From contig NC_053122.1 of the NCBI RefSeq assembly GCF_010015445.1, positions 36,717,513-36,781,512 of the forward strand: a stretch of DNA of 64,000 nt, written 5' to 3'. Source of the stretch: Perca fluviatilis (Eukaryota > Chordata > Actinopteri > Perciformes > Percidae). The stretch's first letter is position 1. Each line of letters opens with the position of its first letter. The notes below the pieces were generated by a model. That model did no database searches and was not told the origin of the DNA. It was given only the letters and a program-made list of their open reading frames with translations. Below, one piece after another: positions 12,530 through 22,870 of this stretch. Made by a program: the position numbers and the translations under genes.

Positions 12530-13465
12530 AAATGAGACAGTAATGTAGTGCAATAATGATAGTAGTGTAAAAATTCATCTTTGCATAACACACTGAATAA
12601 CATGTACATATAACTAAACACTAAGGACTGTTTCTGTATACCATTTAGCCCTGAAAATCCATTTCTCAATAATCTTACCATAAGTAGATTCTTTGAACCA
12701 CTTGAAATTGTTATGCATCTAATATTACAAGGATATACTAAAGGTGAGAAACCAAGTTTCAAGGGAACCAAGAAATGTATAACTTGTAAGTTCAATAAAA
12801 CACTGAACAGTATCCATACACAGTCCTTATAGTGTATACACCTGACCAGTACAAACACACAAAGGACTGTTTCTGTATATACAGTCCTTATACTTATATA
12901 AAGCTATTTGGTGAGAAAGATTCTCCTGTCAAGTCCCCTGTCCTGTTCTGTCCAGACATGACACTTGTAATACCTGAATATTGCTCAGACAACATTAATC
13001 AGGTACGTTTAACAAACATATTCTTGAGTTTTATATGTTTGTAAAAAGGTTAAAGACATTCTAAGGACTGTATATACAGAAACAGTCCTTTGTGTGTTTG
13101 TACTGGTCAGGTGTATTCACTATAAGGACTGTGTATGGATAATGTTAAGTGTTTTATTGAACAGACAAGTTATAAATTATTTGGTTCCATTGAATCTTGG
13201 TTTTTTAACTTTAGTATATCCTTGTAATATTAGATGCATAACAATTTCAAGTGGATCAAATAATCTATTTATGGTAAGATTATTGAGAATTGGATTTTCA
13301 GTGATAAATGTTATACATAAACAGTCCTTTGTGTGTATGTACTGGTCAGGTGTATACACTGTAAGGACTGTGTATGGATACTGTTAAGTTTTGTATCGGT
13401 GTGTATGCAAAGATGAATTTTTACACTATCATTACACTACATTACTGTCTCATTTACGTATGTGA
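12530..13465. repeat. Long inverted repeat of array unit 6
   Basis: Left arm about 12530-12890, spacer 12890-13055, right arm 13055-13465. The spacer ends in CAGGTACGTT near 13002, as in unit 5. Confidence 0.85.
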
Positions 13466-14344
13466 ACACATACAATAATGAAATTAAAATGTGTTTTAAC
13501 ACAAATTGTTAATAATTTTGTTGTATTATGGCTAAAAACATAAGAAGTTATCAGTTTAGTTTCTATTGCAATACCTAACTCCTTTCTCTTGTGAGTACAC
13601 ATTATTTCATGGAATTCCATTTGAATTGGTCTTCTGTTAATGTCACTGTCAATTAAATTTGATAAACCATATCCACACAGGGATGATAAAAAATAGCCTG
13701 GGTTTTTAAAAGTATTGATTTAAACACAGAATTTAAGTGATTTTTTCCACTTACATTTTTGTGGCTCTAAAATTATAGAGAAATGCTGATACTACTAATA
13801 ATACTAAATACCTAACAGCATATATTCAGAGTCACATTTAACAATAATCTTACTATGGAGGGATAATGTCCAAATACACTGTCCTCAAAGTGTCCACAAC
13901 TGACCAGTACATGTACATTGAGGACTGTGTATCCATACCACTCCCTCAAATATCAGCATCTAGTGAAACGTCTTTGCAACCAAAAAGATCTGATGTCAAT
14001 ATCAACATTAAATAGAGATTAAGTCACCTTTTCAACATCTTTGAGGCTATCAGATGCCAAGACCGCATGGTAACCCTCTGCCTCAGTTGAAATCTTGTGT
14101 AGAAAAAAGGGAGAAATTATCATTAATTAACCAGTAAGGCACAGTAAGATTATGCTTGTTGATATGGAGTGAGGTAACAACGTAATTATCTAGACAGGAG
14201 TAAGATAAGGCTTCAGGTATACAGTATGTTCACATGAATATTTGTACAGCCATTCACAGAAATTGAGTCAGTTCAGCACAGTGACATCCAGTGTTAAACA
14301 AATGACTATAGTTACTGATATCTTAAAAGCTAACAATAAAATTA

Positions 14345-15450
14345 TGAACTAACAAAATTATAGTTGATTGTGATAAGATAATAATGTAGTGAAAATTTAT
14401 CTTGACATGCACACCAATAAAAAACATGGTATCAATGTACAGTTCTCATAGTGTATACACCTGAACAATACATGTAAACTGAAGACTGTGTATCGAAACC
14501 GTGAAATATCATCTAGTAAAAACTGCTTTGCTACTGAAAAGATTAGATGTCAATTCCAACATTCAAAATTAAGTCACCTGTTCAATATCATTCACATGAA
14601 TTCTGTACAGCACAGTGGCATCCATTGTTGAACCAATGACAATAGTTATTGATATCTTGAGCTAATAATACAATTGTGTACTAAGAAGTATGTATTATAT
14701 TGATGAGATGATAATGTAGGGAAATCATGATAGTGAGGTGAAAAATGTATCTTGACATACGCACCTCAACAGTATCCAATCAAAACGGCTGCTTGACCCT
14801 CTGTCTCAGTTGAAATCTTGTGTAGACAAATGAAAAAAATATCATTAAATAACCACACATAACAAGATTGTGCTTGTAGATTAAGTGAGGTAACATCACA
14901 ATTATCTATACAGGAGAAATTGAGTCAGTACAGCACCATGACATTGTTGCACAAGTGACTGGACAACAAATGAGTGAAGTAACTGATATCTTTAAAGCTA
15001 ACAATACAATTACGTAATAAAGTAAAGATATAAATGATAATTAAATAATGATATAAATGAGATGGTAATGTAGTGTAATGATGACAGTGAGAGTAAAAAT
15101 AAATCTTTGCATACACATCAATACAAAACTTAACAGTATCCATACACAGTCTTTAAAGTGTATACACCTGACTAGTATATACACACTGAAGACTGTGTAT
15201 GTACAACATTTATCCCTGAAAATCCATTTTGAATAATCTTACTATGAAGTTACAGTATCTAAAAACACTGTCCCCAGAGTTTCTATATAAATGACCACTT
15301 TAGACATATTGAGGAGTTGTATCTGTACCCTCCAATATCCTGTCGAAACTGTTTAACAACTGAAAAAAATCTGATGACCATAACAACATTCCATGGACAT
15401 TAAGTCACCTGTTTAACATATTTGAGGTGCATGGTGACTCTCTGCCTCAG
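14345..15450. repeat. Degenerate end of the array
   Basis: Recognisable pieces of the unit occur out of normal order and diverged: hairpin-module remnants near 14435-14500 and 15120-15200, the TTGAAATCTTGTGTAGA anchor near 14808, and the CTCTGCCTCAG phrase near 15438. This is what the edge of an array looks like when it is no longer homogenised with the core units. Confidence 0.7.
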
Positions 15451-15893
15451 TCAAATAACTCGCTCTTGGAGATCTTTAATGTTTCAGCTGTGTTACACAG
15501 CCTGTCAGGAAAGCCAGGAAATGTTTTCTTCACTCTGAAACATTAAACTCCATCACTACAATCCCCTAACATCAGTCACACTTGTATGTCTTATATACAA
15601 TATCATATCTTATACTTGTATATTGACAACCTCACAGATGGATGCGGTGGAGATGGGCTCATACATATACTAGGCTACACGCAGCGGACCGCTGTGGACT
15701 TGTCTTGGTCGCCTGGACACGCAAGGACTTCCAAAAAAAAGGCTGCATGGGTCTACGTCAAGTCAATACAGACATTACATACAATAACACTGTGTAATGC
15801 CGATGACCTGCCGATGTGCGTTCAACCTGTGCTGTACTCGTTCATAATGAATCAGCCGTCACTCTGTGAGTAGAGAATTTAGTCTGTAGTGTA
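15451..15893. other. Unassigned stretch between array and hAT element
   Basis: An open frame of 95 codons lies on the plus strand (15586-15873), but it has no motif I recognise and no splice signals that decide for it. I see nothing else. Confidence 0.35.
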
Positions 15894-15901
15894 GTTCAGA
15901 C

Positions 15902-17194
15902 CAGGCGCGTAGGCAGTAATGGGCCAGGGCAGCACTGGCCCGCCCACTTTACTCACTGGCCCGTCCAGCCAAGTTTGATCAAAATACGTTTTGTTATGAA
16001 AAATATTCAAATGAAAAAAAGCAATAATAACAGAACTAGCTAGTTGTGTGTGTTTAATGTGTATTTTCTTCTGATTAAAACAAAACTGTTTAAACCATAC
16101 AATCAAACAATTACCGTACATCAAACGCCTTCGGAACGTAGTTGGTTGCTACGGTAACAACAGCAACAGCCTTCAGCAGCTAACGTTAGCTAGCTGGCTT
16201 TAGACAATGTACCATGGATGTGTTAAGCAATGTACTGTTAAAAGTTACCGCGACAACAATGGCTTCTCTTTAAAGTGGTATGGACAGTTTTCTTTGATGG
16301 AATACAGTGGAAATAAGGACAAGCTCTTCTGCAGCATGTGCAGATATGTCCCCAGTGGAGCTGATAGCCCTCATCAGCCAGAGAGGAGTGTGTTTGAGTG
16401 CTATATGGCCCTCACAGAGGTAACTTTAAGTAAAATGTCTTTCTTGCTTCTTGTGTTATTAATTAAGTAACCTAACCTAGTGACGTTCCTATTTAGTAAG
16501 AAATGATTAACACTGATGATGGCTTCTATCTGAAACGCGTTTGTGTTTTGCCCACATAAGAGAACTTATCTGTGAGTGACGTCGTTTTGAGTTTTCTTTG
16601 ATCCTCTCACTACCGTGGACTCGATACACTTGTCTAAGATTTGGCGCTTTGCTGACCACTTTTCATTATATCTTTCATAATTTAAACAATGCTTGGCTGG
16701 AAGTTTTCAGTCTTTGATTTTCTTTTACTGCTGGTAGCTGCTCATGATCTGACCATATAGTCCTGAAGCAACAATGTTGTTGCATTGTTCCATGTGCGAT
16801 TTCTGTCTGATGTAGGCTATTCTATGTCTATGCAGTAACGCCTTCTCTGCTGTTTGGGTTCATGTTTAGTTGCCACTTTGTGCAATAAAATGGTTCATTT
16901 TATAACAGTGCTGTGCAGAGCCAATGCTGCTGGTTCTGCCGGTGCAAATATATCTTAGCCTGAATATGTTACAATCTACAGGTTTTTATCTATATTTTTG
17001 TGTACAAACTTTTTAAACTGAGTTTTGTTGGTTGAGCATATTGTAGACAGTACTATTATTGCTGTTGTAATGCAATATATGTTGGAAGGTAAAATCGTTT
17101 TTCAGTTAGTCCTTTTTGCTACTTTGTCTTTTGAATATGGCCCACTCACTTTTGTACTGGCCCGGCCAAAATACTATTTCTGCCTACGCCCCTG
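15902..17194 (+). mobile_element. Non-autonomous hAT DNA transposon (1.29 kb)
   Basis: The termini are inverted: CAGGCGCGTAGGCAG on the left and the complement of CAGGGGCGTAGGCAG on the right (one mismatch). Both are followed by GGCCC/GGCC-rich subterminal sequence. The flanks are gttcagac (15894-15901) and cttcagac (17195-17202), a 7/8 match to an 8-bp target duplication, the hAT hallmark. The inside keeps a transposase-like zinc-finger exon but has no room for a full transposase, so the copy depends on other elements or is dead. Confidence 0.88.
16207..16419 (+). pseudogene. TTF/ZMYM1-type zinc-finger exon of a hAT transposase
   Basis: The reading frame encodes a segment with the pattern W-Y-G-Q-F-x-L-M-E-Y-S-x3-D-K-L-F-C-S-M-C-R. 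This matches the known start of the TTF-type zinc finger in ZMYM1-like hAT transposases ('WLEYS...D..FC..CR'). The exon ends at a good donor (GAG|GTAACT at 16419/16420). No downstream catalytic exons are present before the element ends at 17194, so this is a leftover 5' part. The ATG at 16207 is the first in frame, but the true start could lie a few codons away. Confidence 0.6.
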
Positions 17195-17269
17195 CTTCAG
17201 ACACTTCACTAATAAACCAGAGATTGGCTTTATGGTCAAGATAGTTTTTGTATGATTAACTTCAGTCTC

Positions 17270-17400
17270 TGCCAGAGACGTATGCTTTTACAAGTAACGT
17301 AAAAGTAACGTGTAACATAAAAAGTTACTTTCCATAGGCAGTTACTAAGTAAAGTAACGGATTACTTTTTTAAGAAGTAACGAGTACTGCCCACTGCTCC
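17270..17400. mobile_element. Truncated DNA-element end with 'AAGTAACG' repeats
   Basis: Repeated phrases AAGTAACG/AAAGTTACTTT and the ending GTAACGAGTACTGCCCACTG resemble the subterminal part of a common fish hAT-type element. No matching other end or target duplication is visible. Confidence 0.4.
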
Positions 17401-17884
17401 CCTTGTTTTATACATTGGAGAAAGTGAAAGACTTACACTGGTCAAAGAGGAAAACTGCTGCGTAATAGTGTTTAGACTGCTCTAACACAGAGTTGGCTCA
17501 TTTCAATCGCCAAAAACAAATTAATTTAACGCTAATGTTAACAGGAATGTTGGATTAGTTATTTCTGAAATTTGGTTTGTGTTTGTTTACTTATTACTAG
17601 TGCCTATCAACAAACAAATTTTGTAATTTGGTGGGGATAAATTGTGGGGAAAAAGAGCACTACCTCATGGGCTGGGCCACTGCACTAACTGCACTGCATT
17701 ACAGACAGGAGTCAAACGTCACTTTCATTAAATGAAAATTAAGTGTAGGTCAAGCTGAAATGCACAAATAATTCAACAACTGTGTGTTAAAGATAACAGA
17801 GAGTTCACAATCCAACTTCTTTGCTGAGAGAGTGATTTGCACTCAAACAATCTAAACATCTCTGTAACAAATTTCTTTCTGTAC

Positions 17885-18069
17885 CTTTGATCTCCATGGC
17901 CAGTCATCATTGTAGGTGATCTCTTCCCCTGGCCTGATGTCCTTGATGGCAAGCAAACAGAGATGAGGCTGTCCTTCAACAGTGATTGTCCTAATTCTGC
18001 TGTTTGGTTCTATATTGTCGTCATTGACAAGTCTCCCTAAGGAGTCATCCTCTTTTGCTGCATCAACAC
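17885..18069 (-). pseudogene. KMT5A-like (SET8-like) SET-domain exon
   Basis: The minus strand has an acceptor (TTTTTTTGCCTTTCAG, ending at 18070) and a donor (TCAAAG|GTACAG at 17885/17884). The exon encodes the C-terminal SET core: G-R-L-V-N-D-D followed by PN, then PHLCLLAIKDIRPGEEITYN and DDWPWR. In KMT5A-type histone H4-K20 monomethylases this segment forms the cofactor pocket and catalytic end. As I recall the family, a Tyr-Gly pair normally stands between 'ITYN' and the acidic-WPWR block; here those residues are missing, which could impair catalysis. Fish carry many KMT5A-like genes. The other exons are not convincing in this window, so I treat it as a partial or relic copy, although a live gene with unseen exons cannot be excluded. 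Confidence 0.6.
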
Positions 18070-18780
18070 TGAAAGGCAAAAAAATAGAATTACAAAATGT
18101 AAAAGTAGAATGAAATGAAAGAATCACATTATGCTGAATGAATAAATAAATCACCACCACAACAATAACTACTACTACAACTACTAAAATTGAGTTTGCT
18201 GCCTCTTCCTTAGGTCTAATCTTCACTCTCTGTGGCCTCACTACAGACATGCTGAAGACAATTCTCACTTTAGTAAAGATAGAGAAATAAAATCTTAACA
18301 TTTGAACAGTCAGTTTGTTACCTAACTTATTGCAGACATATTTATGGTTGACTTTGTCTTTAAAAGTACAGCCTGTATAGGAAATGTACCAAACAAGTAA
18401 ATAAGCAACACAAATAAACTTGCCTTGCCTTACTAGTAAGACATGCCGGTTTCTCCCTCAAAAAAATAAAACTTTGGAGCATTATTTATCCCTCTTCCTG
18501 ACAATCTGTCATGACATAGTGCAGTACCTAATGCACCAATGAATGCATTAGGTTGTCTAGCTAGTTTCATATGAGAGAACTATCTTCATGCTACATTAAA
18601 TATTGGGCCCACTACAGCCTCTGAAAGACAGTAATGCTAGCTGAAATCATAGTGGGTCTCAGAGGGTTAACTCATATGAAATCCTTGCCCAGGCTGTTAG
18701 TTTAAGATTATAGTTTTGTGTTAAACACAAACTTTCCAACTAGAAACATTTACCCGAGATAAACACTGTCCAAACTAAGC

Positions 18781-18853
18781 AAGCGTTAGCATTAGCTAGC
18801 GTTAGCTTTAGCTAGCGTTAGCTAGCGTTAGCATTAGCTAGCGTTAGCTAAAC
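18781..18853. repeat. GCTAGCGTTA minisatellite
   Basis: Tandem variants of 'TTAGCTAGCG' (about seven decamer-like units). The sequence is rich in overlapping GCTAGC palindromes. Confidence 0.8.
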
Positions 18854-18967
18854 TAATAGTGTTAGTTATCAATTGCAGGTAAAAGACCTGAGACCTAGAG
18901 ACCAACATCAACATAAAGTTTGCTAAGTTTCTGGAGAAGAAATGTAGCAGTGTGTTTTGAGTCTTAC

Positions 18968-19026
18968 CTCTTGCATCTCCACTCTTCACACATGCAGGTG
19001 CAGGTGACAATGTGCTGGCTCAGCAT
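18968..19026 (-). other. Possible short upstream exon on the minus strand
   Basis: From an ATG at 19026 a short Cys-rich frame (MLSQHIVTCTCMCEEWRCK) runs to a canonical donor (AAGAG|GTAAGAC at 18968/18967). Its distance from and orientation to the SET-domain exon would suit a first exon of the same transcription unit. No motif supports it beyond the splice site. Confidence 0.25.
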
Positions 19027-19387
19027 GATACTGTATTGTTAATTGTAGAATACACATCTTTTCTGATAAAACACATTATTATGGGGACCGTCCGGCTGAC
19101 AGCCAATCAAAAGCTGTGAATTTTACACATTGTGTGAATTATTAATGAGGGGGTGCAATACCAAGACCAACCTACAGGGGCGCTGTGTCGATACACAGCT
19201 TATACACAAATTCAGATAAATGTGAACTATGGAGACTTTTGCTGAAATTTTGAATTCTAGCTTTCTATGCCTATAGAAACACTTCTACATTGTCTGAATT
19301 ATGAGGACTCTGACCCTGTCCCGTTAATACAAAATGTCCCCATAGTGTGGCGTGTATTCATACGAAATGTCTCCATAAACCACATAT

Positions 19388-19388
<1 letters not shown>

Positions 19389-19430
<42 letters not shown>
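19389..19430. repeat. (CA)n microsatellite
   Basis: About 20 CA dinucleotides. Just upstream are phrases (TGTCCCCATAGTGTGG, AAATGTCTCCATAAAC) like those near the 1.7-kb AC tract. Confidence 0.96.
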
Positions 19431-19432
<2 letters not shown>

Positions 19433-20059
19433 AAAGCGTGTAGAACAAATGAGACTCACCGGATTCTTCACGTTCTTGCATCGCGTCTGATGAAGCTTTG
19501 TTTCTCCTTTTGATGCAACTTCCCTTTCAGTTTGATCGACTTTCAGATTCACCTGCAGGTAACCGGATCCTGCAGGAAACTGGAAGCTCGTGTTACCTCC
19601 AGTTTAACCCCTTCACCTCTTCACCCCTTCACATCTGCAGCTGAAGGTCGGTCTCACATTAAATGTCTGATCGAGTGAATCTGATTCTCACTAAAATACT
19701 CAACGGCATCAGCCACCAGGGAACTGATTCCAGGTCAGTTTGTATCGCTTTTATTGACTTCTTGGATCTTTTAAACACATCGAACTACTTCCTCATTGCC
19801 AAACATCCCACAGGAAATTCTACTTCGCAGATAAAAGAAACCGTCTAGTTTCGAATTATTGTTGAATCTTGAAGTTATGTTTTGATTATTATGCCATACA
19901 CCGTCTGTATTGTTACTATTGGGTTCAGGTGTGACAGATAACCACAGAACACAATGGGAAAGTATTATTGCAGTGATGCGTTTTTACACGTAAAAAGTTG
20001 GCGGGGCACCAACCATTTGAAAAGATGTCTACATAGCCTACCAATAAAACTACTACCAC

Positions 20060-20195
20060 TACTACTACTTATTTATCTATCTATCCATCCATCCATCTAT
20101 CTTGTCACAATGTCTGTCTCTCTAGCTGCCTAACTATCCTGTCTGTCTATCTATCCTGTTACGTTTGTCTGTCTGTCTTTCTGTCTGTCTATCCA
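20060..20195. repeat. Imperfect TATC/TGTC/CATC tetranucleotide tract
   Basis: Blocks of TCTA, TCCA and TGTC with interruptions; an aged microsatellite. Confidence 0.8.
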
Positions 20196-20310
20196 GGGTT
20201 AAATTGGGATTTGTTATGTGGGGGGGCTCTCCCTAGGAGGGTCCGGGGGTATGCCCCCAACACCCTGGGAAAAAAAATTGAAAAATAAACCGTTAAATAT
20301 TACTTTCTGG

Positions 20311-21931
20311 CAGGGGCGGATCTAGAAAAATATTTCTGGGGTGGCGAGAGGGGGGCAGGAATTTTTGAGGGGTGGCAACATATGTCAGACGTATATTTAC
20401 TGAATTTAATCAGTTATCACAGTTTGATGAGAAATAGTATATACACACTACAAAAGGGCACAGGCTGCCATTTACAAACTCATACAGACAAACTTCATCT
20501 CATGCAATCAGTGTCCTGCATTTGGGGTTTCATTTGAAACAGTTCATATTAGGAATAAGTGACCGTACAATGTGATCTCACTTAATAGGAGATATAGAAG
20601 TATGATAGAAGTAAGGGGCATTATCACAGGACAGGCATTAAGGTAAGACCCAGGTGATGAGAGGCAGATGTGTGAGAGGGGAAGCAAACTGTTTTGGACT
20701 GTGTCAGAGAGGAAGCGTTTGTATAAGATTAGGAACTGTCATTGATTAGTTCTAACCATCAGACTGTGTTAACACACACTAACACTTTAGCCTGGGAGAG
20801 TATTTTTAGGTTCATTTGTTTATTTTTTGTTTTATTTATATATATTTTTTTATTTTTTATATTTAATCTGAGCAATAGATCTAAAATACATTCTACACAA
20901 AATATAAAAACTCATCTCCCCATCTAATCAAACTTTCACACTGACAACTTTCCCTAATTATTCATATTTAAGCTTTGTCATTTGTTGTTCTTATTCATAT
21001 CTAACTTAGTATACTATGCATCAACAGTTTCCATACCGTGTGGACCAGCTTGACTGGAGATGGTTGGAGGCACTCTGCTTTCCCTTTCACTGTCTGAGCC
21101 CTGCACCTTCTCTTGTCTCTCGCTTTCTCCTTCCTCCTCTCGGTGATGCTCTCCCTCCACCTCTTCACCGCTGTGGTCTTCTCCACCTCCTCCTGTCCCT
21201 GGTCGCCTTGGCCTTGTATTCTGTCTCTGTCACGTTTCTGATGCCCTTTTCTCTCCCCTTCCACCTCTTCTCTCTCTCCTTCCACCTCTTCTCTCTCTCC
21301 TTCCACTTCTTTTCTCTCTCCTTCCACCACATCTTCTCCGTCTACCTTGCTCACTTGTTCATTTTCTATTTCTCTCACCTTTCTCTTTGGAGATAAAAAC
21401 TGAATATGCTACCTTTCCTCTTGATTTCTGTACGATTCAAAGTAACGATGTTTTCCTTGACAGACGTTGAATCAATAGTAGCTTTTGTAGCCTACTTTAC
21501 ACAGAACAAACGTCAGACCTAACTAACATTTGTATAGTTGGCGAAATAACGTTCTTCAACTTGATTTTTATCATCTCAAAATCAGCATCGCAACTATGCT
21601 AGCACTGTGCTTTCGTTATAATTTCATTTCTTGATAGATAGTTAATCCGTTTTGACCTCTTTCCTCCTGTGTCTCCATTCATCGCGACTCCTGGCTCCCT
21701 CGCTTAGCGCCACTCAGTTTTCCAAACATGACTCTCTCCGCTCTGGCGTCATCTTATGCTGCATTCACTGTATAGTAGTCGGACATTGGAGACGCACGCT
21801 CGTAAATTGTCAAATTGGCCATAACTTTTACCGTAATTCGTTGCTGCCAACTGGGGTGGCAGCAGGGGTGGCAAGGCTTTCTTTTAGGGTGGCAGTTGCC
21901 ACCCTATGCCACCCCGGTAGATCCGCCCCTG
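20311..21931. mobile_element. hAT DNA transposon copy (1.62 kb), non-autonomous
   Basis: Perfect 14-bp terminal inverted repeats CAGGGGCGGATCTA at both ends, with further GGGGTGGC subterminal similarity. Perfect 8-bp target duplication ctttctgg (20303-20310 and 21932-21939). No transposase domain is visible inside. The long overlapping frames near 21.0-21.4 kb come from a purine/pyrimidine-skewed minisatellite. Confidence 0.93.
21255..21330. repeat. ~18-bp pyrimidine minisatellite inside the hAT
   Basis: CTTCCACCTCTTCTCTCTCT-type units recur at least four times. On the minus strand they give a false (EGEREEVE)n reading. Confidence 0.75.
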
Positions 21932-22107
21932 CTTTCTGGAGAGTTTTGTGCAAAGAAATGGAGAAATCGAGTTTTACGTGATATGTGCAAAATTGCAAGG
22001 TTAAGAGCCTATACTTTCCATTGTTGTAGTATCAACAGGAATTAGGGCATTTAGTACATTACTGTTAATCAGTCATCATGTGATTACACATGGTATTACC
22101 TTGTTAT

Positions 22108-22472
22108 GACGTTGGATATTCGACACATTCGAAAAATCTATTATGCAGCTTGCCCTTTTGACCTATTCATGTCAGAATACTTCTGATGAACTCAGCTAAC
22201 TCCCTTACACATAGGCCTAACACACAGCTTCTTTTTTCAAAAAACCCATCCTTTGATTTTTAAAAAGAAATTTTTTAATGTAAAAAAATGCTGCTTGGCC
22301 TTTTGACTTATTGATATCAAACCACTTTTGGTGAACTCAGCTAACCCCCTACACATAACACAAAGCTTCTTTTTTCAAAAAACCCATCCTTTGATTTTTT
22401 AAAATGCTATAGCTTTTTTTTACATTAAAAAATATTTAAATTTTTTTTCAAATGTGTCGAATAGCCAACGTC
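22108..22472. mobile_element. Small inverted-repeat element with an internal direct duplication
   Basis: The left end reads GACGTTGGATATTCGACACA, and the right end is the complement of GACGTTGGCTATTCGACACA; both continue into ATT(C/T)GAAAAA. Between them a segment of about 120 bp ('TGC.GCTT.CCCTTTTGAC ... CCCATCCTTTGATTTTT') is present twice in tandem (about 22145-22265 and 22290-22405). No clear target duplication. Superfamily not assigned. Confidence 0.7.
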
Positions 22473-22492
22473 CAATATAAAACCAACTTTAC

Positions 22493-22602
22493 CACGGTGT
22501 GCCGCTGGAGGAGATGCGACAGGGAGAACCGGTTCCACGGCTTGGTCAGCGACATGAACTCGTAGCGGCCGGTGGAGCTTCCGAGCACCGGGCGAACAGG
22601 GC
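22493..22602 (-). pseudogene. GC-rich coding-like fragment, unrecognised
   Basis: This patch is much GC-richer than its surroundings. On the minus strand it is open through VLGSSTGRYEFMSLTKPWN and beyond, and ends next to a donor-like GTG|GTAAAG near 22496. The composition and the amino-acid flavour suggest an exon or a retrocopied exon fragment. I do not recognise the protein, and no neighbouring exon supports it. Confidence 0.25.
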
Positions 22603-22730
22603 AAACAGGGTTTTTAGGTTTAAAAATCTTTCATTTATTGTCAGAAATATCATGTTTTCAAAAGCATCACTTTCAAATTGTATGTGACATATTTAGACTG
22701 CAAGCAGGCACATCCGGACAAACAAGCATG

Positions 22731-22733
<3 letters not shown>

Positions 22734-22792
<59 letters not shown>
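22734..22792. repeat. (TATC)n microsatellite
   Basis: About 14 TATC units, followed after 8 bp by a GT tract; a compound microsatellite. Confidence 0.98.
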
Positions 22793-22798
22793 CTGTTA

Positions 22799-22800
<2 letters not shown>

Positions 22801-22867
<67 letters not shown>
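22801..22867. repeat. (GT)n microsatellite
   Basis: About 33 GT dinucleotides, second half of the compound microsatellite. Confidence 0.98.

Positions 22868-22869
<2 letters not shown>

Positions 22870-22870
<1 letters not shown>

Larger units (their letters stand above)
3410..15450. repeat. Tandem array of a ~1.84-kb unit with internal long inverted repeats
   Basis: The anchor phrase GTCAGAT (A in place of G in later units) next to 'CCTCTG..TTGAAATCTTGTGTAGA' recurs at 3410, 4837, 6692, 8533, 10369, 12209 and 14049. The steps are 1427, 1855, 1841, 1836, 1840 and 1840 bp. Units 3-6 are nearly identical; the first is shortened and the last (from about 14.05 kb) decays into scrambled pieces ending near 15.45 kb. 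Each full unit has (a) a left arm of about 400 bp, (b) a spacer of about 170 bp, (c) a right arm that is the reverse complement of the left, and (d) about 850 bp of unique sequence. I do not recognise the family. A foldback-type element amplified in tandem, or a complex satellite, would both fit. Confidence 0.93.
20196..22060. mobile_element. Older DNA-element fragment split by the 20.3-kb hAT insertion
   Basis: A left-end-like start (CCAGGGTTAAATTGGGAT at about 20195) is followed by a G/C block (GGGTCCGGGGGTATGCCCCC) of a type seen at ends of fish DNA elements. The sequence up to 20310 and that after 21939 are separated only by the younger hAT and its duplicated 8 bp, so both are one older unit. 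Its right end is not identified. Confidence 0.4.

Noticed and set aside
5209..13387. A family of ~60-135 codon frames sharing one sequence on both strands of the array
   Set aside because: They are copies of the same arm in two orientations. The frame is shared by recent duplication and has no known domain. Kept as a repeat, not as a gene family.
15586..15873. 95-codon plus-strand frame
   Set aside because: No motif, no homologue recognised, no supporting splice sites or promoter; left unassigned.
21001..21396. Overlapping 125- and 126-codon frames on opposite strands
   Set aside because: Both come from a purine/pyrimidine-skewed minisatellite inside the hAT element.
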